From: CBFHMJ01 sp965656875
Lineage (GTDB): Bacteria; Pseudomonadota; Gammaproteobacteria; Enterobacterales; Alteromonadaceae
Direction of reading: 5' to 3'
Assembly (NCBI GenBank): GCA_965656875.1
Contig: CBFHMJ010000021.1
Location: 17,210-81,209, forward strand
DNA length: 64,000 nucleotides
Under the pieces are notes generated by a model. The model made no database searches, had not been told where the DNA came from, and worked only from the letters and a program-made list of their open reading frames with translations. A program made the translations under genes and the position numbers. This document shows, piece by piece, positions 44,103 through 51,273 of this stretch. How positions within the stretch are numbered: the stretch's first letter is position 1; each line of letters begins with the position of its first letter.

Positions 44103-44629
44103 GGACACCCACTTTTTAATGATGGGTGTCCTGATAAAAAATCGTGACGATTAAGGTTCAAATTAACACTTCCATCTAGACAAAATTAAACGGAGAAATT
44201 AAACGGACACCCACGTTTTAATGGTGGGTGTCCTGATAAGAAACCACGACATTTACGGTTCAAATTAACGTTTCCACTCAGACGAAATTAACCGGACACC
44301 CACGTTTTATGGTTGGGTGTCCTGATAAAAAATCGTGACGATTACGGTTCAAATCAGCGCTTTCATCCAGACAAAATTAACCGGACACCCACGTTTTAAT
44401 GATGGGTGTCCTGATAAAAAATGGTGACGATTAAGGTTCAAATTAACACTTCCATCCAGACGAAATTAACCGGACACCCATGTTTTAATGATGGGTGTCC
44501 TGATAAGACATCCTTACTCTTCACGCAAGTTCTACCCGGTTTCTGCCGGCTCGTTTGGCGTTGTAAAGTGCCTGGTCAGCGTCGGCCAGAAGAATTAACA
44601 GGACACCCATGTTTTAATGATGGGTGTCC
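44103..44629 (+). repeat. Six-copy hairpin array, 89-bp type
   Basis: Hairpins start at 44103, 44205, 44294, 44383, 44472 and 44601; spacings are 102, 89, 89, 89 and 129 bp. The spacer (ATCGTGACGATTAAGGTTCA, then AATTAACACTTCCATC) is a different subfamily from the 113-bp arrays. Arms vary between CAT/ATG and CAC/GTG at the stem base. The last gap holds a fragment of a diguanylate cyclase gene. The array ends 53 bp from the stop of the minus-strand protease gene. Confidence 0.95.
44501..44592 (-). pseudogene. 3' fragment of a diguanylate cyclase gene inside the array
   Basis: About 92 bp match 48498-48589 with about five differences. Read on the minus strand it encodes LADADQALYNAKRAGRNRVE and then LA and a stop, the C-terminal end of a GGDEF protein, against LARADKALYNAKRAGRNRVE in the intact gene. 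The differences look like those of a paralogue. Confidence 0.85.
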
Positions 44630-44682
44630 TGATAAGAAATCGTAACGTTTATGGTTCAAATAACGCGTGCCTTCATAACGTT

Positions 44683-47403
44683 TTAGTCATTTGTAAAGTG
44701 TAGTAATTCAAGGCCGTGTAACCAGTCGTCACCTTCAGGTGAATTTGTTCGTAAATCTGTGATTCTCAATGAGTTATCTTGCTGGCTGATTGAGCTGAAA
44801 TCTGTGTCCAGTGATGGATAATATATTTCATCTTGTCCTCCACCAGCATAGATAATTTGATCGCCAGACATAGATCGAAATATATCGGTATTTGGCGTGC
44901 TTCGTGTTGAGAACACCACATCAATGTTATTTCCATGTCTGATTCCGGTAATAAGGCTACCGTCAGTTAGCTGACTCATATCTGCAAAGTATTGCCAGGT
45001 ACTGGAGTTATTTGTCAGATTCTGGATAGCTGAATTACTCGCCCCGTTTTTATCGAAATAACGAATATATGTCGCCCATTTTTTGATATCACTTGTTTTA
45101 TTAGCTTGCCAGACAACAGCCCAACCGCCATCTTTCAGCGCTTCAATGTCGTTTAGTCTTGGTGGGAATGGGTCCGTCTGGACTATTACTGCCTGACTTG
45201 CAGCGGGCTGGTTATCAGGGGATACGTAACGAGTATACAGGGTTGAAATGCTATTTTCTTCACTGGACCAGGCTGCGACATAACCGCCATCTTCTAAAGC
45301 AGTCATAGATTGGTGTTGAAAATATATGGGAGAGATTTCAGCAGCAGCTGTTGCAAGCTTGATAGGTGAACCAATAGCAGTACCATTGGGAGAAAAACGT
45401 TTCGTTGTCAAAAAGTGATTAACATATGCTGAAACGACGAAATCGCCATTTTTTAATGTAATTACATCCGGGTTATATGCGTGGCTTCCGCCTGAACCAA
45501 AAACATTGACGGCTGGTCCTACACTAAAGTTGGCATTGATGCGCCTGAAATAGCTCCGATTCAAAGACTGATAAGCGACAACGGCAGACCCATCATCTAA
45601 CCAACTGGCTGAAACCATTGCGTTATCGATGTAACCCAGTGATATCCAGTTAGTCAGTGGTGTCAGAGTAGAGTTGTAAACCCGTGCATAACCAAACATA
45701 TTTGAATGTTTGGTTATGATGATGTTGCCTGCTGCATTGATGTCTATTGATGGCGCTGAGTTATATTTGTCGTCAATGGTGGTAAAAGGTTTGATGGCAT
45801 GGCCAAAACGATCAAAATGACCGATTTGATTGACTCCTGTGGAATACACATAAAACGTGTTATTTGCCCCAGCTATTGTACGAACCGTTCCACCATTACC
45901 TAAGCGAACGGTTGTGCCATTCCCTGGTATATCAACTTCAAACCTGATGGTCTTTTCAACATTGTTTTCGTCAAGATATTTGGCTTGATCAACACCGGAA
46001 AACCCTGCGTTAGCTTGATATTGCCAACCTGCACCATTGTGATTAATACTGCCGTGTTCTGGATGTACAGAAAGTGACGTTATAAATGGAAGAGGAATAA
46101 TACTATTTGCTTCAGCCTGAACGAGGTTATCGTATCCTGGATTTAAAACTTCACTACAGCTAAGACTTTCTATCGCACTAATTGCTGAATTTAGTTGAAC
46201 AAGGCCAAAGCCGTACTGCTCATCTCTGCCAGGATCACCTAAATCGAGTGCTGAGGATTGTAATGCTGAGCGTACATCAGTATTTGAACATGTCGGATTT
46301 CGACTCCAGGCTTGAGCAGCGATTCCGCTGACAAACGCGGCCGCCATTGATGTTCCGTCCCAGGATTTATATTGATTACCAGGAAACGTCGATAGAATAT
46401 TTGTGCCGGGTGCGACTAGTTCAACTTGATCATTGTATTGACTGTAATTCCATCGACTTTGCGTATTATTGGTAGCCCCGACAGACATAACACTGTTGTA
46501 GGATGCAGGATAATAATGTTGTGTATTACCACGATTTCCTGCTGATGCGATGATTAACATTCCATTGTCATTAGCTTGTTGGAAAGCTTGCTCTTCAGCT
46601 TGACTGGCGGTTGAACCAGCAATACTGATATTGACGATATTAGCACCGTTGTTTTGACAATCGCTCAGCGCTGCAATCATATCAGAGCCCCAAATTGACC
46701 AATAATTAGGATTATGGATAACCTTAACGGAATGAACATTCAGCTTATTATCGTAGGCAATACCTCTAACGCCAGTGCTATTGGTCATAGCCGAAATAAT
46801 CCCGGCAACCATTGTTCCATGACCATAACTATCGTCGAACCAGTTACCAATATCTATATCATTAGTCAGTGTGTTGCTTACATTACCGGTAACATTTGCG
46901 CCACTCATCAAGTCTTCATGTTGAATGTCATAACCAGTATCAATTATGCATACGCTACGATTATCGGTCATGTCAGGATATTGACCTGCAGCTTGAACGT
47001 CAGACATCCCCCAACTTAATGATTCAGCTTGAACATAGCGTTTGGGATCTTTTTCAATGAAAGCAATATCAGCTTGCTGTCGTAGCTCAGTTACTTGAGC
47101 TTTTGTCATAAGAGCTGCTACAGCGTCAACTGAATCCAGATATTTGACAACATGGCCACCAGCCAGCGTAACGACATCATTTTTATATGCTCTACGTTGA
47201 TTGAAACTCATTGAATGATTCGATTGGAGAGTGCTCTGATGTGAATTGATGTTTGAAGCGTTGTTGAAAGAAACGATGTAGCGTTGATGTAAGCTATTAG
47301 TCGAGCCAACTGGTTTGAATTGTTCAGTTGGTGACATAGCAAAGAGAGTTGAGGTTATGGATAAAGTGATAATTGAAAGTGATGCTTTTATTTTATTGTT
47401 CAT
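44683..47403 (-). CDS. S8 subtilisin-family secreted protease with RTX-like C-terminus
   Basis: This 906-residue protein has a signal peptide (cleavage near 22) and a propeptide (about 40-125). Its subtilase domain has D155 (CIIDTGYD), H195 (YGHGTMVAG), oxyanion N290 (ASAGNRG) and S352 (WDGTSMAAAF). A region of about 350 residues (about 520-850) with repeated GGYVAAWSSEE, GGWAVVWQANK and GSAVVAYQSLNRS strands looks like a beta-propeller. The last ~60 residues (IIYAGGGQDEIYYP, GDDWLHGLELLHF) resemble the end of haemolysin-type calcium-binding proteins, which suggests type I-like secretion or calcium binding. The ribosome site AAGGGA precedes the ATG. Hairpin arrays lie on both sides of the gene. 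Confidence 0.9.
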   Translation of the reverse strand: MNNKIKASLSIITLSITSTLFAMSPTEQFKPVGSTNSLHQRYIVSFNNASNINSHQSTLQSNHSMSFNQRRAYKNDVVTLAGGHVVKYLDSVDAVAALMTKAQVTELRQQADIAFIEKDPKRYVQAESLSWGMSDVQAAGQYPDMTDNRSVCIIDTGYDIQHEDLMSGANVTGNVSNTLTNDIDIGNWFDDSYGHGTMVAGIISAMTNSTGVRGIAYDNKLNVHSVKVIHNPNYWSIWGSDMIAALSDCQNNGANIVNISIAGSTASQAEEQAFQQANDNGMLIIASAGNRGNTQHYYPASYNSVMSVGATNNTQSRWNYSQYNDQVELVAPGTNILSTFPGNQYKSWDGTSMAAAFVSGIAAQAWSRNPTCSNTDVRSALQSSALDLGDPGRDEQYGFGLVQLNSAISAIESLSCSEVLNPGYDNLVQAEANSIIPLPFITSLSVHPEHGSINHNGAGWQYQANAGFSGVDQAKYLDENNVEKTIRFEVDIPGNGTTVRLGNGGTVRTIAGANNTFYVYSTGVNQIGHFDRFGHAIKPFTTIDDKYNSAPSIDINAAGNIIITKHSNMFGYARVYNSTLTPLTNWISLGYIDNAMVSASWLDDGSAVVAYQSLNRSYFRRINANFSVGPAVNVFGSGGSHAYNPDVITLKNGDFVVSAYVNHFLTTKRFSPNGTAIGSPIKLATAAAEISPIYFQHQSMTALEDGGYVAAWSSEENSISTLYTRYVSPDNQPAASQAVIVQTDPFPPRLNDIEALKDGGWAVVWQANKTSDIKKWATYIRYFDKNGASNSAIQNLTNNSSTWQYFADMSQLTDGSLITGIRHGNNIDVVFSTRSTPNTDIFRSMSGDQIIYAGGGQDEIYYPSLDTDFSSISQQDNSLRITDLRTNSPEGDDWLHGLELLHFTND

Positions 47404-47783
47404 AATAGTTCCCTTAATGCCTGCCTAATATTTGAGCAATTGAAAGGTATCCAGTTGAGACACTAGGAACAAGTGATAAAACTAAATAAGGTATCTCTAA
47501 AGTTATTTATATCAATTTAATAATTACCAAAAGATAATCATCTGTAATTTATTAGCGTCAAAAATTATCATGCATGCAAAATATCTCCATTTTGATTTAT
47601 GTCGAAATCAGGCAGTTTAGTTACTGAAAGTCATGATGAACTGAAAAGTGATGAATAATTGATTAATGTTTTTCTAAATAAGTAATGTCTAAGGTTGTAT
47701 CTAATATAGTGTCTGGTAAGCGTTATATTGGTCTTTTATCAAATGTTAATAATAGTTTCTTTAATCATGGTTAGAAATTAACA
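47404..47783. other. AT-rich upstream region of the protease gene
   Basis: These 380 bp of low-complexity, AT-rich sequence lie between the protease start and the next hairpin array. The promoter of the minus-strand protease gene should be here. I see no clear hexamers, palindromes or small genes. Confidence 0.4.
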
Positions 47784-48497
47784 GGACACCCACGTTTTAA
47801 TGGTGGGTGTCCTGATAAGAAACCACGACATTTACGGTTCAAATTAACGTTTCCACTCAGACGAAATTAACCGGACACCCATGTTTTATGGATGGGTGTC
47901 CTGATAAGAAATCGCGACATTTACGGTTCAAATTAACGTTTCCACTCAGACAAAATTAACCGGACACCCATGTTTTAATGATGGGTGTCCTGATAAGGGA
48001 AATTAACCGGACACCCACGTTTTAATGATGGGTGTCCTGATAAGAAACCGCGATATTTAAGGTTCAAATTAACACTTCCATCCAGACGAAATTAACCGGA
48101 CACCCATGTTTTATTGATGGGTGTCCTGATAAAAAATTGTGACGATTAAGGTTCAAATTAGCACTTTCATCCAGACGAAGAATTAACAGGACACCCACTT
48201 TTTAATGATGGGTGTCCTGATAAAAAATCGTGACGATTAAGGTTCAAATTAACACTTCCATCTAGACAAAATTAAACGGAGAAATTAAACGGACACCCAT
48301 GTTTTATTGATGGGTGTCCTGATAAGAAACCGCGATATTTAAGGTTCAAATTAACACTTCCATCCAGACGAAATTAACCGGACACCCACGTTTTAATGAT
48401 GGGTGTCCTGTTAAGACATCGCGACATTTACGGTTCAAATTAACACTTCCATCCGGACGAAATTAACCGGACACCCATGTTTTAATGATGGGTGTCC
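47784..48497 (+). repeat. Nine-copy hairpin array, 89-bp type
   Basis: Hairpins start at 47784, 47873, 47962, 48009, 48098, 48189, 48291, 48380 and 48469; spacings are 89, 89, 47, 89, 91, 102, 89 and 89 bp. The 47-bp step is an internally deleted unit. The 102-bp unit at 48189 matches the one at 44103, including the partial duplication AAATTAAACGGAGAAATTAA, so the two arrays share a common ancestor segment. The array ends 20 bp past the stop of the minus-strand diguanylate cyclase gene. Confidence 0.95.
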
Positions 48498-48517
48498 TGA
48501 TAAGACATCCTTACTCT

Positions 48518-49429
48518 TCACGCAAGTTCTACCCGGTTTCTGCCGGCGCGTTTGGCGTTGTAAAGTGCCTTGTCAGCGCGGGCCAGTAGTGTGGAGGTGT
48601 CGGTATCCTGATTAGTGAGTTGTGCAACGCCCATTGAGCAGGTGACGGATACGTGTTGACCGCAGGATAAAGTGATGATGGTTTGTTGAATGGTTTTCCT
48701 TAAGCGTTCGGCGATAGTTTTTGCACCGGTGAGATCGGTTTCTGGCAGGATGACAGCGAATTCTTCTCCGCCGATTCGGCCCGGTTGGTCGGTTTCTCGT
48801 AAAGCTGACTTTATGAGTGATGAGATGTTGATCAGCACTTCATCCCCTGCCTGATGGCCCAGCGTATCATTAATCTTTTTGAAGAAATCGATATCGATCA
48901 GAATGGCCGAAACGGGATTGTTGTAACGTTTGGCTCGACAACATTCGGCATCTGCAAATGTCATCAAGGCCCGGCGGTTGTTGAGTTGGGTTAGTTCATC
49001 GGTGGAGGCTTGAATTTTTAGTTCATGTACTGCCTTTTCCAGTTGTTTTTTGGTGTTGACCAGTTCGGTGATTTCGGAGCCAAACACCACATGTGCGCCG
49101 CAGGCCAAATTAAGACGATACATCCGAAAGTACTGACTCTCACCGTTGTCATTTATGAATTCTCGCTTTGACACCGCTTCCGTTATGGCGGTGAGCGTTT
49201 CTATGCTTTCCTCAATGGTTCGCCCTTCAAGATGCATGCCTCTCGACATTGAATGTGACAGTCGCATTACGTCGGCTAACGATTGTCCAACAACCTGTTC
49301 TTTGGTTAAGCCAATAAGTTGCAGCATGATGGGATTGCAGTACAGAAAAACAAATTGTTGATTGGTGATGGCTATCGCCATTCGGATGCGTTCCGCAACT
49401 TCCATAAAGGGAATATCGTCAGTATTCAT
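48518..49429 (-). CDS. PAS-GGDEF diguanylate cyclase
   Basis: This 303-residue protein has an N-terminal PAS domain (about 8-125, with FLYCNPIMLQLIGLTKEQVVGQSL) and no membrane segment. A short helical linker (126-142) and a GGDEF domain follow. The active-site loop is GGEEF (220-224), and the allosteric I-site RETD (211-214) lies five residues before it as in feedback-inhibited enzymes. STDELTQLNNRRAL and ADKALYNAKRAGRNRVE are standard family segments. It makes cyclic di-GMP from two GTP in response to a PAS signal and is probably product-inhibited. Cyclic di-GMP commonly controls adhesins and exoproducts, which fits the surroundings, but no direct link is shown. Confidence 0.93.
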   Translation of the reverse strand: MNTDDIPFMEVAERIRMAIAITNQQFVFLYCNPIMLQLIGLTKEQVVGQSLADVMRLSHSMSRGMHLEGRTIEESIETLTAITEAVSKREFINDNGESQYFRMYRLNLACGAHVVFGSEITELVNTKKQLEKAVHELKIQASTDELTQLNNRRALMTFADAECCRAKRYNNPVSAILIDIDFFKKINDTLGHQAGDEVLINISSLIKSALRETDQPGRIGGEEFAVILPETDLTGAKTIAERLRKTIQQTIITLSCGQHVSVTCSMGVAQLTNQDTDTSTLLARADKALYNAKRAGRNRVELA

Positions 49430-49754
49430 GCATAGTGTTCGATTAATTGTTCCATCTAATCACTATAGTTGAAATTTACCGTTTGCCAGTAAAAGGTGCG
49501 TTTAAGATGATGTTGTGCAACGACAGAGGGTGATCAATAAATACTCGCCTGGAAACTTTAGGTGGTACTAACATGTAAACTATTAATAACTTATGAAACA
49601 TAGTGTTACATTTAATCGACGGTATTTTATGCAAATAATGTCGTTCGCTATAAATTTTTTAAAGCGCATCTGTTAACTCCTTGTAATATAGCTTCACCAG
49701 ATGATGTTGGCTCAAAAATAGTCAGCATTGACAGGATCTAACAATGGAATTGCT
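49430..49754. promoter_or_regulatory. Divergent intergenic region
   Basis: 325 bp separate the cyclase gene (minus) from the lipoprotein gene (plus) and must hold both promoters. The sequence is AT-rich (for example around 49570-49660). I see no strong palindrome, hairpin copy or small gene. Confidence 0.4.
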
Positions 49755-51161
49755 ATGAAAAAACAATTATTAACAGGTTTCGCCGTTTCTTCTTTGTGCT
49801 TATTAACTACTGCCTGTGGCGGTGGTGGTGGAGGCGGGCGAGTCGTAACGCCACCCCCTCCACCAGTGTCTAAAATCCCGAGTACGACGGCAATCACCGC
49901 ATTAGCGGCACCAGAGCGGGTGTCCGTTGAAACGCCCACTGATGCAACCATGGCAGAAGTGAATCATGTTTATCGGGATAATTTCCAAATCCAGAGCCCG
50001 AACGGGGTGGTGGAAGAAGTTATTTTTAATGGCATCTACCGCGATGTGGATGTTGATGATGATGGTAAATACCGGATTGAGCCGCGTAGTAATGGCCTAA
50101 GTTATTTTAAAGTTACCAACACCAAACCCAATGGCTCGAAGCGCATTTTCTATTTTTATGGTGTGCCGCCGGGCGAATATGTCACGCTCGACAGCACCGA
50201 CATTGACGATGAAGCCGTCAGTGCGTGTAAAAAAGTCCAGTTACGAGTGGTTGGTCTGACAGGAGAGAGCAGCGCATTTCGGATGTCCGGTACTGAACCC
50301 GCGGGCCTGATTCGTGAAGGTTCAAAAGCCTATGTAAAGGAACAGTCGATTTGTCCTTTATCGGCCAATGGCGATTTTATGGCCTTTGTCACCGAAGAAA
50401 CAAACGGGCAAGTGCGTTACGGATTCTCATTTTATAAAGACCTGAACGACAACGACTTTATCGAAGTAAATATTCAGCACGACGCGGAAATGGTGAACTG
50501 GAACAGTGATGATGAAATCGCGCTGGCGATGAACATTAACGCTTATCGCGCTGACTGGAATTCACCGATTAAGCTGTTTACCTCTGCGCCGTCAAACAGT
50601 GAAACAACGCCGTCTGGCGTCAGTGGGCAAATGCCAACGTTCCCGGCGATAGACTGGGATCGTTATGAAGCAACACCAGACCGCATTGGTAAACGTGGTG
50701 ATCATGTTCGCAGTTTCGCGGCGGATGCTTCAGAGGTTTCATTCAGCTATACCGAATTGAACATTACCGACATGGCTGTCACACCACTGGATGTTAGCTG
50801 GGATATTAGTGGTGCCGACAGCTCAACAATTTTGGGTGGTACGGTCTTTAACAGCAGCCTACGACAAAGTTTTGCGTTTATGACGATGGACCCGGATGTG
50901 ATCGAAGACGGGCGTCTGATCTATCCGGTTGATGATCTGGATGAGTTGTCCGATGGTTATGTGTTATTGCTGAGTGCGGCGAATAATCTGGATATCAATC
51001 GTTTTAATCACGGTGAAACGCCAGCATTAATGAGTGGCCTGATTTACGCTTACCAGGATCACGGTAGTATTGCGACCGACAGTGTGACTGATGCAACCGT
51101 CAGTGGGCTGGTGGTTGAGCTGGTAGAGCAATTACTGGAAGAATTGAGGAAAGGCGGTTAA
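49755..51161 (+). CDS. Lipoprotein of unknown function
   Basis: I start at ATG 49755 (MKKQLL), which has GGAATTG upstream; an earlier ATG gives a poor signal. A lipobox, TTAC (Cys21), is followed by seven glycines and then five prolines, a flexible tether common in outer-membrane lipoproteins. The remaining ~430 residues are acidic, beta-rich and aspartate-rich (YRDVDVDDDGKYRIEP, DLNDNDFIEVNIQHD), possibly calcium-binding. I recognise no enzyme motif. It converges with the S8 protease gene at 51274; a strong bidirectional terminator lies between them. Function unknown. Confidence 0.7.
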   Translation: MKKQLLTGFAVSSLCLLTTACGGGGGGGRVVTPPPPPVSKIPSTTAITALAAPERVSVETPTDATMAEVNHVYRDNFQIQSPNGVVEEVIFNGIYRDVDVDDDGKYRIEPRSNGLSYFKVTNTKPNGSKRIFYFYGVPPGEYVTLDSTDIDDEAVSACKKVQLRVVGLTGESSAFRMSGTEPAGLIREGSKAYVKEQSICPLSANGDFMAFVTEETNGQVRYGFSFYKDLNDNDFIEVNIQHDAEMVNWNSDDEIALAMNINAYRADWNSPIKLFTSAPSNSETTPSGVSGQMPTFPAIDWDRYEATPDRIGKRGDHVRSFAADASEVSFSYTELNITDMAVTPLDVSWDISGADSSTILGGTVFNSSLRQSFAFMTMDPDVIEDGRLIYPVDDLDELSDGYVLLLSAANNLDINRFNHGETPALMSGLIYAYQDHGSIATDSVTDATVSGLVVELVEQLLEELRKGG

Positions 51162-51221
51162 ACACGCTTGAATCCGATGTTTTGTCGGTAAGTTTTCAAA
51201 GATAATTTTTCAATGGAAATA

Positions 51222-51259
51222 ATACGCCCTGAGCGGGTTTGCTCAGGGCGTATTTTTTT
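51222..51259. terminator. Strong bidirectional terminator between convergent genes
   Basis: ATACGCCCTGAGC (51222-51234) and GCTCAGGGCGTAT (51241-51253) form a perfect 13-bp stem with a 6-nt loop, followed by seven T on the plus strand. An A-rich stretch before it serves the minus strand. Confidence 0.95.
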
Positions 51260-51273
51260 ATCTGCAATATCGT

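Noticed and set aside
44421..44645. A 74-codon plus-strand frame in the hairpin array
   Set aside because: It is composed of repeat units and the antisense of a cyclase gene fragment.
44103..48497. CRISPR-like array
   Set aside because: The repeat is palindromic and regularly spaced, but the spacers are also conserved between units and no cas genes are present.
1809..48497. Hairpin copies as ordinary rho-independent terminators
   Set aside because: No T-run follows on either strand, arrays of up to nine would be excessive, and two copies lie in divergent promoter regions.
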